A DNA stretch of 64,000 nucleotides from Siminovitchia thermophila (GCF_016909185.1 NZ_JAFBFH010000029.1:1-64000), one strand, 5' to 3'; numbered from the stretch's first letter, positions 23,790 to 33,326 are shown. A program made the numbers and translations. The notes: generated by a model from the sequence alone, not told the origin.

Positions 23790-24946
23790 ATATTTTAATT
23801 TCGCTGGATGGGATTGGTTATCAAACGTTCGAAAAGTATGCAGATTCCTTTTTGAATCGAGGATATTCATATTGTAAAAAAATGATGACGACATTTCCAT
23901 CCGTTACATTCAATGCACATGCAACAGCTCTAACTGGAAATGAAGATAAGAAACATTCTGTCTTTGACAACATCGTTAGTCATTCAAAGACATTAGAAAA
24001 AGTAGTGTTATATGGTGATCATCAAGCTCTTTGTAATCAGCAGCTGCATGAACAAACGTTATTTTCTACTTTAGCGAGGCAATCCTTTAAGAGTAGCTGC
24101 ATTCATTGGCCCTTAACAACGGATAATCCATTTGTACAACATTTAGTGACAGAATCAAGTAGTAAAAAGAATAATTCAATTGATGAAAGTCATGCTGTTT
24201 ATAACTTGGACACCATTGCTTTAGAAGAAACGATTGCTTGTATTCGATCAAATCAGTTTGATTTTATCGCAACTAGATTTGTGGCTTATGATTCACTTTC
24301 TCACCAATTTGGAAAAGATTCTAAGGAAGCAATGGAAAGCTTGACGTTTTTATTTGATAGCGTCGATAAATTGGAACAAACATTGGTTGAGCAGGAGAAA
24401 CCATTCAACATCATTATTTTTTCAGATCATGGACAAAGTGATGTGAAATCATTCTTCTATCCGAATGAAAGGCTATTTACAAGTGAATGGAAAGAAGCGT
24501 TATTGACAAACAAAGTTCGATTTGTCGGTGACGGAAGTGGTTCTCTATTGTTTTACAGCTTATTAGATGAAGAAAGTAATCAAAAGATAATGGATGACTT
24601 TACTGCAATGGAAGAAGTAAGAGCTTTTCATATATTAGAAGGGGTAAATCATTCACCATTTGCGCCTTACGGCATTTTAGATTTACAAATGAATGTTTGT
24701 GGTGAGGACTTCATTCCTCCCGAGCAACCTCGTTACCGCAATTTAAAAAGTTTACATGGTTACGACCCATTAAAAATAGAAGAGATGAATGGCTTTATGA
24801 TTTGCAAAGGAGACCAAATTGTAGAGAACAAAATTGTTCCAGAAAGTAAATTAATCCATCTTGCACCTACTATAGCGAAATTATTCAAAACATCTCATGG
24901 TAGCGACGGGGAAGTAATGAAAGGTTTTTTGAAGGAGCATGGGTAA
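23786..24946 (+). CDS. Alkaline-phosphatase-superfamily phosphodiesterase/phosphonate hydrolase
   Basis: 386 residues without signal peptide, so it acts inside the cell. It has the two-metal nucleotide-pyrophosphatase/phosphodiesterase pattern: Asp in ISLDGIGYQT, the nucleophile Thr in TTFPSVTFNAHATALTG, AYDSLSHQFG, FSDHGQ, and a late His in LHGYDPL. This superfamily includes phosphonoacetate hydrolase and glycerophosphodiester-cleaving enzymes. Placement inside an importer operon says it processes the imported organophosphorus compound. The exact bond (P-O or P-C) cannot be told from sequence. It overlaps the ATPase gene by ATGA, and its TAA abuts the next ATG. Confidence 0.8.
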   Translation: MNILISLDGIGYQTFEKYADSFLNRGYSYCKKMMTTFPSVTFNAHATALTGNEDKKHSVFDNIVSHSKTLEKVVLYGDHQALCNQQLHEQTLFSTLARQSFKSSCIHWPLTTDNPFVQHLVTESSSKKNNSIDESHAVYNLDTIALEETIACIRSNQFDFIATRFVAYDSLSHQFGKDSKEAMESLTFLFDSVDKLEQTLVEQEKPFNIIIFSDHGQSDVKSFFYPNERLFTSEWKEALLTNKVRFVGDGSGSLLFYSLLDEESNQKIMDDFTAMEEVRAFHILEGVNHSPFAPYGILDLQMNVCGEDFIPPEQPRYRNLKSLHGYDPLKIEEMNGFMICKGDQIVENKIVPESKLIHLAPTIAKLFKTSHGSDGEVMKGFLKEHG

Positions 24947-25831
24947 ATGCCTAAATTAATAAAAAGTTTCAAGAGTCATTCGTGGCCGTTTTTATTGTTA
25001 TTGCCTACTTTAATTCCATTGACGGTATTTTGGTTATATCCCTTGTTGAAAACATTTTATATTAGCTTTACAGATTGGAACTATATTTCACCCGATTATG
25101 ATTATGTCCAATTTGATAATTATCAAGGGTTAGTGACAGATTCCTTTTTTCTAAAAGTATTACTAAATACTTTTGTTTTTACATTTTTCACAGTCGTTCC
25201 TCCCATTATTATCGGTATATTTGGAGCGGTGTTGTTAAACAAAATAAAAGCAGTACGGAACTTCTTCGTTGCTACTATTTTTTCATCATGGATTACGCCA
25301 ACTGTTGTCGTTTCAATGGTTTGGGTAAGTATTTTTGACAAAGATACTGGTATCGTTAATGCGATCTTATCCAAGTTTGGTGTTGAACGAATCGGATGGT
25401 TGGCTGGTGAAACGACGGCGATGCTCGTTGTCATCATTGTAACAATATGGCGCTATGCGGGTTTATCGATCTTATTGCTTACTTCTTCCATGGCTCAATT
25501 AGATCCAGATGTTGAGAAAGCAAATAGTTTAGATGGCGGAAGAGGTTTTAGGAAATTGTTCAGAATTACGTTGCCAGCTATTTCTCCAATTCTTATTTTC
25601 TTATTGGTCTTATTTACTTTAGATTCATTGAAAGCTTACGATCAAATTTACATCTTAACACAAGGAGGACCTTCTGGAGCGACATCTACGATTTTGTATT
25701 ATTTCTATGTGCTTGCCTTTGAATGGTATGAAACGGGCCCTGCTTCTGCGCTCGCCATGATCTTTTTAGTCATTTGTTTACTCATTAGCGCAATCAATTA
25801 TATGGTCACGAAAATGACGTTTAAAAATTGA
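24947..25831 (+). CDS. ABC importer permease, MalF/UgpA-like
   Basis: 294 residues with six membrane helices. The EAA loop, which docks to the ATPase, reads EKANSLDGGRGFRKLFRITLP (about 187-207). Typical CUT1 signatures appear: FLYPLLKTFYISFTDWNY near the N-terminus and YILTQGGPSGATSTILYYFY after the EAA loop. ATG 24947 directly follows the previous stop; the ribosome binding site AAGGAG lies inside the end of the phosphodiesterase gene, so translation is coupled. Confidence 0.9.
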   Translation: MPKLIKSFKSHSWPFLLLLPTLIPLTVFWLYPLLKTFYISFTDWNYISPDYDYVQFDNYQGLVTDSFFLKVLLNTFVFTFFTVVPPIIIGIFGAVLLNKIKAVRNFFVATIFSSWITPTVVVSMVWVSIFDKDTGIVNAILSKFGVERIGWLAGETTAMLVVIIVTIWRYAGLSILLLTSSMAQLDPDVEKANSLDGGRGFRKLFRITLPAISPILIFLLVLFTLDSLKAYDQIYILTQGGPSGATSTILYYFYVLAFEWYETGPASALAMIFLVICLLISAINYMVTKMTFKN

Positions 25832-25841
25832 GGTGAAATGA

Positions 25842-26669
25842 TTGTACACCAAAAAGTGGAAGGAAGTAACCATCTATTCGACATTAGTGTTGCTAAGTCT
25901 ACTAATGGCCTTTCCGTATTTATGGATGTTGATGATTTCGGTTAAACCGAAAGATGAATTGTATAGCGGCAATATCCTTCCCTCGACCTTTCAGTTTGAG
26001 AACTATGTAAGAGTTTTTACTGAATCAAATATGGGGCAGTATTTATGGAACAGTATTTTTGTCAGTGCTGTGATTATTATTGTACAAATATTATCCGCTA
26101 TCTTTGCAGCCTATTCATTTGTGGCGATTAAGAAAAAATGGGTGCAATTTTGCTTTGTTTTGATTTTAGCGACTTATATGTTGCCTTCTGCGGTAACTTA
26201 CATTCCGTCGTTTATATTAATCTCCAATATGAATTTGCTGGATACACATCTGGGCTATATTTTGAGTGAAGCAATTAGCATATTTGCCATCTTTTTTCTC
26301 AGGCAATCTTTCTCGAAGGTTCCGAAAGAAGTTGTACAAGCGGCAAAATTAGATGGAGCAGGACATTTAAGGCTGATTTTTACTGTTTATATCCCCTATA
26401 CAAAAAGTGCGATTGCCTCTCTTATTTTGATTACTTTTATATATAGTTACAACAACTACATGTGGCCGTCTCTATTAATGAAGTCCGAAGAAAACATGTT
26501 AGTGACAATTGGCATGAGGCGTTTATTTATGACACAGGCCGGGTATGGCATGGACTTTCCTTTTGCAATGGCAGCAAGTGCGATTTCACTTTTACCAATG
26601 TTACTCTTGCTCATCATTTTTAACAAAAGAATTATCCGGTCTATGTCCAACTTGTATGTGAACAAATAG
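25842..26669 (+). CDS. ABC importer permease, MalG/UgpE-like
   Basis: 275 residues, six helices. The EAA loop is VQAAKLDGAGHLRLIFTVYIP. PYLWMLMISVKPKDELYSG at the N-terminus and the periplasmic FENYVRVFTESNMGQYLWNS are family hallmarks. TTG start at 25842, with GAGGTGAAATGA upstream; an ATG four bases earlier is out of frame. It forms the membrane heterodimer with the upstream permease. Confidence 0.9.
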   Translation: MYTKKWKEVTIYSTLVLLSLLMAFPYLWMLMISVKPKDELYSGNILPSTFQFENYVRVFTESNMGQYLWNSIFVSAVIIIVQILSAIFAAYSFVAIKKKWVQFCFVLILATYMLPSAVTYIPSFILISNMNLLDTHLGYILSEAISIFAIFFLRQSFSKVPKEVVQAAKLDGAGHLRLIFTVYIPYTKSAIASLILITFIYSYNNYMWPSLLMKSEENMLVTIGMRRLFMTQAGYGMDFPFAMAASAISLLPMLLLLIIFNKRIIRSMSNLYVNK

Positions 26670-26746
26670 GGAGGTGATCAATAAAGAATTTGGACAAGGT
26701 ACTACAAATCTTTCAAGGAAGCAAGAAAATAAAGGAGGAAGTGTAC

Positions 26747-28075
26747 ATGAAGAGTCACAACAAAAGATGGAAGCATCTTAGTTTCTTCATCGCCAGTTTC
26801 GCTTTACTTATAGCTGTATTAGTAGGTTGTTCGAATGGAGATTCGAAAGGATCAACGACGAAAGAGACTGAAAGTGCCAATGGAGAAAAAATTAAGCTCG
26901 AATTTTACTATGGCTTAGGTGGAAAGCTCGGCGAAACGATGAATAAATTAATCGAAGATTTTAATAAATCAAATGACAAATATGAAATTGTACCAGTTGT
27001 GCAAGGTGAATATGGTGAAACATTACAAGCTTTGCAAGCATCGTTAGCTGCTGGAAAACCGCCGGCATTAGCCATTAATAGATACCCGGAATTTATGAAG
27101 TTAGCAAATAGTGATGTCTTACTGCCGTTAGATGAATATATGAATGAGCCTGAGTTTAACAAAGACGACATGCTTTTACTTGATCAAGGGTTGTACGATG
27201 AAAAAACGTTAGGTGTTCCAGCATTTGTCGCTTCACAAATGATGTATTATCGAAAAGATATTTTTGAAAAGCATAACATTAACTACGATGAGTTAGAAAA
27301 TTTTGAAGAACTTGCCGAAGCAGCGAAATTAATCAAAGAAAAGGAAGGCATTAGTGGTTGGTCTGTTATGTGGTATACCGAGCACATGATTGATTATGCC
27401 CGCTCCGCAGGTGGAGATATTGTAAGTGAGGATGGAAAAACGGTCACAATTGATTCAGAAGAATGGGTCTATGCTTGGGATAGTATTAGAAAATGGATTC
27501 ATGAAGATAAAATAATGGATACTGTCCACGGAGGAAACGGATGGGAATGGTGGTATAAAACCATTGACAACGTGATGAATGATCGTTCAGCAGGTTATAC
27601 CGGTTCCTCTGGCGATGGTGGAGATTTAGATTTTACAAAAGTCGCCACAGGTATGCAAAAAGGTTTTAAAGACAGTGAACCGAGACCAGTAGCCGTTTCT
27701 GTTATGTTTAATTTATTTAAAGATGCGCCTAAAGAACAACAAGAAGGCGCGTGGGAATTTGTCAAATTTTACACAGCAGCGGAACAAACAGCTTATTGGG
27801 CAGTTGAAACAGGCTATATTCCTGTCAGGGACAGTGCTGTTGAGACAGATATTTACCAAGAAAAGTTAAAAGAAAATCCCTATTTGGCAGTTCCATTAGA
27901 ACAAGCAAAAACAAAAGGTATTCCACCATATGTCGATCCAACAGGCGGAAAAATTTATACCGAAATTGAATTAGCAAAAGACAAAGTGTTAATTCAAAAC
28001 ATACCGGCAAAAGAAGCGTTAGAAGAAGCACAAAAGAAAGCCCAAAAAGAACTAGATAAAGTATTGAAAAAATAA
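26747..28075 (+). CDS. ABC importer substrate-binding lipoprotein (CUT1/UgpB-like)
   Basis: 442 residues from ATG 26747, set by AAAGGAGG just upstream; an open frame starting at 26690 only adds a spurious leader. The lipoprotein signal peptide ends in the lipobox LLIAVLVGC, then comes a Ser/Lys/Gly linker. The mature part has the extracellular-solute-binding family 1 pattern: KLEFYYGLGGKLGETMNKL, FNKSNDKYEIVPVVQGEY, and PEFMKLANSDVLLPLDEY. Aromatic residues such as GGNGWEWWYKT probably line the pocket. Glycerol-phosphodiester and phosphonate-type ligands are suggested by the enzymes encoded beside it, not by the protein itself. Confidence 0.9.
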   Translation: MKSHNKRWKHLSFFIASFALLIAVLVGCSNGDSKGSTTKETESANGEKIKLEFYYGLGGKLGETMNKLIEDFNKSNDKYEIVPVVQGEYGETLQALQASLAAGKPPALAINRYPEFMKLANSDVLLPLDEYMNEPEFNKDDMLLLDQGLYDEKTLGVPAFVASQMMYYRKDIFEKHNINYDELENFEELAEAAKLIKEKEGISGWSVMWYTEHMIDYARSAGGDIVSEDGKTVTIDSEEWVYAWDSIRKWIHEDKIMDTVHGGNGWEWWYKTIDNVMNDRSAGYTGSSGDGGDLDFTKVATGMQKGFKDSEPRPVAVSVMFNLFKDAPKEQQEGAWEFVKFYTAAEQTAYWAVETGYIPVRDSAVETDIYQEKLKENPYLAVPLEQAKTKGIPPYVDPTGGKIYTEIELAKDKVLIQNIPAKEALEEAQKKAQKELDKVLKK

Positions 28076-28106
28076 AATAGACTGAATGAAAAAGGAGCGC
28101 TATAAC

Positions 28107-28841
28107 ATGAATGGAAAAATAGAACTTGCTGTTTTTGATTTGGCCGGAACACTTGTAAAAGATAATAATGGGGTGAGAGATTGCTTACATAAAGCGGCAA
28201 TCGCTCATGGTTTGGATGTTACAAAAGACGAAATTAGCACACATATGGGCACAAATAAAATCCACTTATATCAATTTTTAATTGCTCGTAAAAACGGCAA
28301 TATGATAGATTTCAAGAACTTTGAAGTGGACATCGACGATTCCACACGTGAACAAGCAACAGACATTTATCACGATTATACTAAATATATGATCTCTTAT
28401 TATGAAGAAAATTGTGAAGAAATCGAAGGTGCTACTGAAACATTAAAGTGGTGTCAAGAAAATGGTATTAAAGTAGCGACGGGTACAGGTTTCCATAGTG
28501 ATATCAATCAGGTCATTATGGAAAAGCTCGGTTGGGTGAAAAATGGTTTAATTGACTGTGCTGTCGATTTAGATATGGTTCCAGAAGGGAAAGGGAGACC
28601 CGCGCCATTTATGATTTTTAAAGCAATGGAATATTTGAATGTACAAAATGCGCGGAAAGTCATTAAATTAGGCGATACACCAGCGGATATGTTGGAAGGC
28701 TATAATGCAGGTTGTAGAGCGGTAATTGGTGTTATGCAAGGTTCTACACCCATTGAAGTATGGGGAAAATATTGGCATACCCATGTTTTAAATACAGTAG
28801 CCGATTTACCAGAATTAATGAAATCGGGCAAGATTGTCTAA
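28107..28841 (+). CDS. Phosphonatase-like HAD hydrolase
   Basis: 244 residues from ATG 28107, with AAAGGAGCG upstream. The nucleophile motif is FDLAGTLV, Asp11, with the DxAGT variant characteristic of phosphonoacetaldehyde hydrolase (PhnX) rather than the usual DxDGT. The cap has HMGTNKIHLYQF, whose Lys51 aligns by motif (MGxxK) with the Schiff-base Lys of phosphonatase. Motif II is ATGTGFH, motif III Lys is in EGKGRPAPFM, and motif IV is KLGDTPADM. It therefore probably cleaves a C-P bond next to a carbonyl, or a related phosphoester. The stop overlaps the next start by one base (TAATG). Confidence 0.8.
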   Translation: MNGKIELAVFDLAGTLVKDNNGVRDCLHKAAIAHGLDVTKDEISTHMGTNKIHLYQFLIARKNGNMIDFKNFEVDIDDSTREQATDIYHDYTKYMISYYEENCEEIEGATETLKWCQENGIKVATGTGFHSDINQVIMEKLGWVKNGLIDCAVDLDMVPEGKGRPAPFMIFKAMEYLNVQNARKVIKLGDTPADMLEGYNAGCRAVIGVMQGSTPIEVWGKYWHTHVLNTVADLPELMKSGKIV

Positions 28842-29770
28842 TGAAAAGTTTTAGAAGTCTCGCAAGTATCGGCATTGTATTACCAAAGCTGTATCCATTT
28901 TCTCAAGAAGAACCTGAAAAATTCATCTCGAATTTACTGTCTATTTTAGAAGACCCATTTTTTACAGCTGTTGAAGTGTCTTATATCGCGGATGAAAAAG
29001 CTAGACAAGCAGTGAAGAAATATACAGAATATAGCGGAGTAGAAGTCATTTTTAACGGTGGGGATGCTTTTAGAGCGTTACAGATTGATTTGAGCTCTTT
29101 AGATTCAAAACAGAGAGAAGCGTCTGTTGAAAAATGTAAAATGCTCATCGAACATTGCTATGAAATGAACGCCAAAGTGATGCATATCGTCACTGGAAAA
29201 TATGAAGGCGAAGCGTATCGAAAACAGAATATCGAAGCATTTATACAGTCGGCGATGGAGATTTGTCATGAGGCTAGAAAAAAAGCGGCACATTATGAAC
29301 TCTGTATATCGTTAGAGATTGGTGATCGGCATGTTGATCGTCAATATTTACTAGGACCAACACATGAAGCGGTAAGTGTAGCCCAAAAGATTCGCAGTGA
29401 ATATCAGAACTTTGGTTTGTTACTGGATCAAAGTCATTTACCAATCATGCAAGAAAATCCGGTAAAGTCGCTTTGGTTAGCAAAAGATTATTTAACACAT
29501 ATTCATCTCGGAAACAGTTATATCAAAGATAGAAATGTACCATATTTTGGTGATAAGCATATTCCATTTGGTATTCAAGATTCCGAAGTAGGTGTGGAAG
29601 AGCTGGCACAATTTATTCGGACACTACATGAAATCGACTTTTTTAAAAGTCCAAAACCGACGAGAAAGCCTGTCGTCACATTTGAAGTAGGACGTTTGGA
29701 GCAGGAATCCTCGCAATTGGTTATTGCTAATGTGAAACGTACATTTTTAGAAGCATGGGAAATGGCCTAG
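28841..29770 (+). CDS. Xylose-isomerase-like TIM-barrel (sugar-phosphate isomerase/epimerase family)
   Basis: 309 residues from ATG 28841 (MKSFRSLASIGIVLPKLYPF), overlapping the HAD stop. It has an AP-endonuclease-2/xylose-isomerase-like barrel. Likely metal ligands are the Glu in ISLEIGDRHVD, Asp/His in LLLDQSHLPI, His in THIHLGNSYIKD, and Glu in TFEVGR. Such enzymes isomerise or epimerise sugars and small polyols, or act as hydrolases or lyases. In this operon it probably handles the carbon skeleton freed from phosphorus. Confidence 0.75.
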   Translation: MKSFRSLASIGIVLPKLYPFSQEEPEKFISNLLSILEDPFFTAVEVSYIADEKARQAVKKYTEYSGVEVIFNGGDAFRALQIDLSSLDSKQREASVEKCKMLIEHCYEMNAKVMHIVTGKYEGEAYRKQNIEAFIQSAMEICHEARKKAAHYELCISLEIGDRHVDRQYLLGPTHEAVSVAQKIRSEYQNFGLLLDQSHLPIMQENPVKSLWLAKDYLTHIHLGNSYIKDRNVPYFGDKHIPFGIQDSEVGVEELAQFIRTLHEIDFFKSPKPTRKPVVTFEVGRLEQESSQLVIANVKRTFLEAWEMA

Positions 29771-29781
29771 GTGGTGCATAT

Positions 29782-30720
29782 ATGAATATTTTAATAACAG
29801 GTTATTATAGTGAGGGTTCAAAACGGAGAGTCATTCAAGCTTTTCCAAATGAGTGGTCCGTGAAAGTGATCGAACCTGAACTCATTGAAGAATATATTAG
29901 TGAAGCTGACGTTTTAATCCCGGAACATATTCAAGTCAATAGTCAGTTGCTTCAAAAAGCAAAAAAATTGAAGTTTGTGCAAACAGGAGCAGGTTACGAT
30001 AATGTTGATATTGATGCTTGTTCAAAAAACCATATTTGGGTGAGCAATGCTGCCGGGGTTAACGCCAATGCAGTAGCCGAGCATATTATCGCTTTTATGC
30101 TCAGTTACTTTAAAAATATCCCTTACTTAGACCACTTTATGAAAAATAAAAAAGATGAAACGCAATTGAGTTATACAGGTGGAGAATTGTTTGGGAAAAC
30201 AATCGGCACAATCGGGCTAGGTGCAATCGGTAAAAGAGTTGCAGAGTTGGCAAACGCATTTGGAATGAATGTGTTAGCTTATGATATTAATAAAAATATC
30301 GATCATAAAATAGCCACTCTTGTTGAATTAGAAGAACTGATCGAAAAGTCTGATGTGATTACCGTCAATATTTTTCTAAATGAATCGACTAGACATTTAG
30401 TAGACCGTCAATTTTTAAGTAAGATGAAGAAAGATGCTCTTTTCATTAATACAGCTAGAGGACCGATTGTATGTGAACCCGATTTAATCGCTGCACTCAA
30501 AAATAGAGAGATTGGTGGCGCTTGTTTAGATGTTTTTGAAAATGAGCCACTCAGTTTAGAGAGCGAACTTAGACAATTGGAAAATGTCATTTTAACACCG
30601 CATACGGCAGGAATGCCTGACGGAATGAAGTTTCATCAAAAAAGGTTTCAATTCTTTATTGAAAATATAAAGAGAGTGCTAGAAAATAAAGTTCCTTTTA
30701 ATCACTTAAATGAATTATAA
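29782..30720 (+). CDS. D-isomer-specific 2-hydroxyacid dehydrogenase
   Basis: 312 residues from ATG 29782, with AGGTGGTG upstream; upstream in-frame codons overlap the previous gene and are not needed. The NAD-binding Rossmann motif is TIGLGAIGKRVAELA. The catalytic triad Arg (INTARGPIV), Glu (DVFENEPL) and His (LTPHTAGMPDG) is complete. It oxidises a 2-hydroxyacid or reduces a 2-oxoacid, fitting a last step that feeds the product of the TIM-barrel or HAD enzyme into central metabolism. Last gene of the operon. Confidence 0.88.
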   Translation: MNILITGYYSEGSKRRVIQAFPNEWSVKVIEPELIEEYISEADVLIPEHIQVNSQLLQKAKKLKFVQTGAGYDNVDIDACSKNHIWVSNAAGVNANAVAEHIIAFMLSYFKNIPYLDHFMKNKKDETQLSYTGGELFGKTIGTIGLGAIGKRVAELANAFGMNVLAYDINKNIDHKIATLVELEELIEKSDVITVNIFLNESTRHLVDRQFLSKMKKDALFINTARGPIVCEPDLIAALKNREIGGACLDVFENEPLSLESELRQLENVILTPHTAGMPDGMKFHQKRFQFFIENIKRVLENKVPFNHLNEL

Positions 30721-30931
30721 TTGAGTTGATCCAAGCAACGACAGTACTGCAGTCACGGAAAGTCGACAAGTTTATGAAGTGGATGATGAATTGCGCATTC
30801 ATTTTGCGAGGGTATTTTGAAGTATTTTACACGGATTTGTGTCGTTTGAACAAATTCGCTCGAGATGGATGATCGGTTTTCTATCTTCATGAAGACCGTT
30901 TGAAGGGAATTTAATACAGCAATGGCTCGTG

Positions 30932-30971
30932 ATGAAGTGGTCTTGATTACCATTCATTCGGGCTTTTTTTT
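30932..30971 (+). terminator. Intrinsic terminator of the phosphoester operon
   Basis: ATGAA(G)TGGT pairs with ACCATTCAT (9 bp, one bulged G) around a seven-base loop, followed by TCGGGC and eight T. It lies 210 bases after the last stop. The bases from 30721 to it, and 30972-31247 beyond, hold only short open frames without recognisable products. Confidence 0.6.
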
Positions 30972-31247
30972 ATTCGCCATTTTTTACGCTTACTACAGAA
31001 AAGTTTAACTTGCTTTCGCAGTATACTTGCAGATAGATATTCCATTCAATGGAGGTTCAAGTGAGCCTTTCGCAAAGCCACATATATTTTTTTTAGGTCA
31101 GGATGGAGGCGCCAGTTGTATTGCTGTCGATATTTGGACGAAGGCCAAGTGCAAGCGTGGGCTCATCGTTTTTACGAGCGCAGGATTTACAATTGTTTTC
31201 GATCAGAACAACACTTTTTATTGAGTAAAAAGCAATTGAATTATATT

Positions 31248-31289
31248 TGCAAGCAAGTACTTGCATTCATACTGGGCGATCTGTACAAT
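31248..31289 (+). promoter_or_regulatory. Sigma-A-type promoter overlapped by a palindromic operator
   Basis: -35 TTGCAT (31261-31266), 17-base spacer, -10 TACAAT (31284-31289). The dyad TGCAAG-CAAGTA-CTTGCA (31248-31265) covers the -35, as expected for a repressor or dimeric regulator site. The FAH-family gene starts 28 bases downstream. The regulator is not identified in the window. Confidence 0.6.
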
Positions 31290-31317
31290 ATGAGTAACGA
31301 GAAGGAGGGGGGCTTTC

Positions 31318-32364
31318 TTGAAACTGTTACGTTTTCGCATGAAGGGTCAGCAAGACATTCATTTTGGTGTACTATTAAATGAACGAGTCGTTTCATTTGA
31401 AACTCTTCACCACATAAGTGGCAGGTCGGCTTCATTGTTAACAGATTGTGAGACGTATCTTCAGAACTTACCAGCAAGTGAACAGCAAGCAAAAAGTTTA
31501 GTCGAGTTTGGCAGGCAGTACGAGCAATTTGCGACTGATGATGCCATCTATCCTTTACATGAAGTTCAATTGTTATCACCGCTCGACACTGTTTCGGCTT
31601 TACTAGATTTTGGTTTTAGTCCGAGGCATTTGGCAAATGCAGGTGAGACACTCATCAACCATGAATTTCAGTGGCCTCTTCGCTCTTTATTGAAGTGGTT
31701 TTTAAAGCGTTCTTTTCAAAAAGAGAAAAAGAAAACAGTTTATCGGTATTACAAATGTAATCATCTACAAGTAAGTGGACCAGATGAGGAGTTGGTATGG
31801 CCAGCGTATACATCTTACTTGGATATTGAACCGGAACTTGGCATTGTCATTGGCCATCAGCTGGATGCCGCAGGTGTTGTGCCAACAATTGCAGGTTACG
31901 TTATTTATAATGATGTGTCAGCGCGGGATGTCCAGTGGGAAGATTTTCGTAGCTTATGTGGTCCCAGCACAAGTAAGGATTTTGAACGAAGTAATGGATT
32001 TGGCCCTTATCTTGTGACACCTGATGAAGTCGAAAACCCTCTCGCTTTGCATGTATCTGTTCAAATTGCGGATAGATGGAGATGGGAAGGAAGTACATCT
32101 GAATACACGGTGCATCCTAATGATGTCCTGGCTTATGTGCAAAAGATTTTTCAACCTGCAGCTGGAACGGTGATTGGGATGGGAACCATTCCAGATTGTT
32201 GCGGGTTCGATCGTGATGAATGGATTCGTCCAGGGGATCGTATTTCGATTACATTTGATCGACTCGGTACATTGACACAATTTGTTCCGCGTCAGCTGCC
32301 TGCTCTCCAACATTCGAGATGGGGACAAAGGGCAGATATATGTGAGGAGAGTAAAAGCGAGTGA
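31318..32364 (+). CDS. Fumarylacetoacetate hydrolase (FAH) family protein
   Basis: 348 residues from TTG 31318, with GAAGGAGGGG upstream. The C-terminal FAH fold has metal ligands Glu-x-Glu in LDIEPELGIVIG and Asp in IYNDVSARDVQWEDF; the GIGMG-type end motif is VIGMGTIPDCCGFDRDEW. The family hydrolyses or decarboxylates C-C bonds of 1,3-dicarbonyl or oxo-acids. At 348 residues it has an extra N-terminal domain like FAH itself. It overlaps the lactonase gene by four bases, so the two probably degrade the same molecule, lactone opening and then C-C cleavage. Confidence 0.85.
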   Translation: MKLLRFRMKGQQDIHFGVLLNERVVSFETLHHISGRSASLLTDCETYLQNLPASEQQAKSLVEFGRQYEQFATDDAIYPLHEVQLLSPLDTVSALLDFGFSPRHLANAGETLINHEFQWPLRSLLKWFLKRSFQKEKKKTVYRYYKCNHLQVSGPDEELVWPAYTSYLDIEPELGIVIGHQLDAAGVVPTIAGYVIYNDVSARDVQWEDFRSLCGPSTSKDFERSNGFGPYLVTPDEVENPLALHVSVQIADRWRWEGSTSEYTVHPNDVLAYVQKIFQPAAGTVIGMGTIPDCCGFDRDEWIRPGDRISITFDRLGTLTQFVPRQLPALQHSRWGQRADICEESKSE

Positions 32365-33242
32365 GGGATACTTTTACATTACCGGACATCCACCCAGATA
32401 CTCCCCCATGTGAACTTCAGGTATTCAATGCAGGTTTTTGTAGAGCGAAACACCATCATCTTGTAAAAAATAAGCCAAAGACAACAATGAAAATCCCTGC
32501 GTTGTTCTTTTTAATACAACATCCCGTTGCAGGGAATCTGTTATTTGATACCGGTTATTCTACTCGCTTTTACGCCTATACTGCCACCTTTCCATTTTCA
32601 CTTATGAGCGCCATTACACCTGTTCACATTACCGATCAAGAAAATGCAGCTACTCAACTGAAAGCAATCGGGATCGCCCCAGAAGAGATTCGGCATGTCT
32701 TGCTGTCGCATTTGCATGTTGATCATAGTGGGGGAGTGCAAGATTTTAAACACGCGCGGTTTTTCGTGGATTGTAAAGAGTGGGAATTTGGTCAGCGCGC
32801 CGCATGGCGGCTTTTGCTAAACGGTTATATTAAAAAGCTATATGATCAGATTCCATTGAGTAAACGGACGCTCCTCCATTTCGAGAAAAATGGCACTCCA
32901 TACGGTCCCTTTAAACATACAATTGATTTATTTCAAGATGGTTCCATTATATTGATCTCACTGCCAGGACATTCGATTGGTCAATACGGTCTCCTCTTAA
33001 ACCAACCGAGCGGGAAACGGTTTTTTCTCTTAGCTGATGCGGTTTATCTGAATGAAAATTATCGTACGCTGACGACGGGCAGTTGGTGGAGTCGTCTGGC
33101 CCATTTCAATTACAAGCAAATGATTTCATGGTTCTCACTGTTTAAGCAATTGGAACAGAACCATCCATACCTCATTTGTATTCCGAGTCATGATCCGGCG
33201 GCTTACGAACGTTTTGTTGTCTCATCTTCATCAATCAGGTGA
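32361..33242 (+). CDS. Metallo-beta-lactamase-fold lactonase (AHL-lactonase-like)
   Basis: 293 residues from GTG 32361, overlapping the FAH-family stop. The dizinc ligands are all present: LLSHLHVDHSGG (HxHxDH), His in SLPGHSIGQYG, Asp in LADAVY and a final His in PSHDPAA. Order and spacing match the N-acyl-homoserine-lactonase (AiiA/AttM) group. Activity on another lactone linked to FAH chemistry is at least as likely as quorum quenching. Confidence 0.82.
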   Translation: MRDTFTLPDIHPDTPPCELQVFNAGFCRAKHHHLVKNKPKTTMKIPALFFLIQHPVAGNLLFDTGYSTRFYAYTATFPFSLMSAITPVHITDQENAATQLKAIGIAPEEIRHVLLSHLHVDHSGGVQDFKHARFFVDCKEWEFGQRAAWRLLLNGYIKKLYDQIPLSKRTLLHFEKNGTPYGPFKHTIDLFQDGSIILISLPGHSIGQYGLLLNQPSGKRFFLLADAVYLNENYRTLTTGSWWSRLAHFNYKQMISWFSLFKQLEQNHPYLICIPSHDPAAYERFVVSSSSIR

Positions 33243-33326
33243 TGCTTGTGGATATACAACGAAACAGGCAAAAGATCGTATTTTGACAGCTGTCATTCTT
33301 TGCAATAAGGGGTGCTACTAAAGGAA

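Noticed and set aside
31027-31382. Short plus-strand frames before the FAH-family gene
   Set aside because: They overlap the promoter/operator and have no recognisable product.
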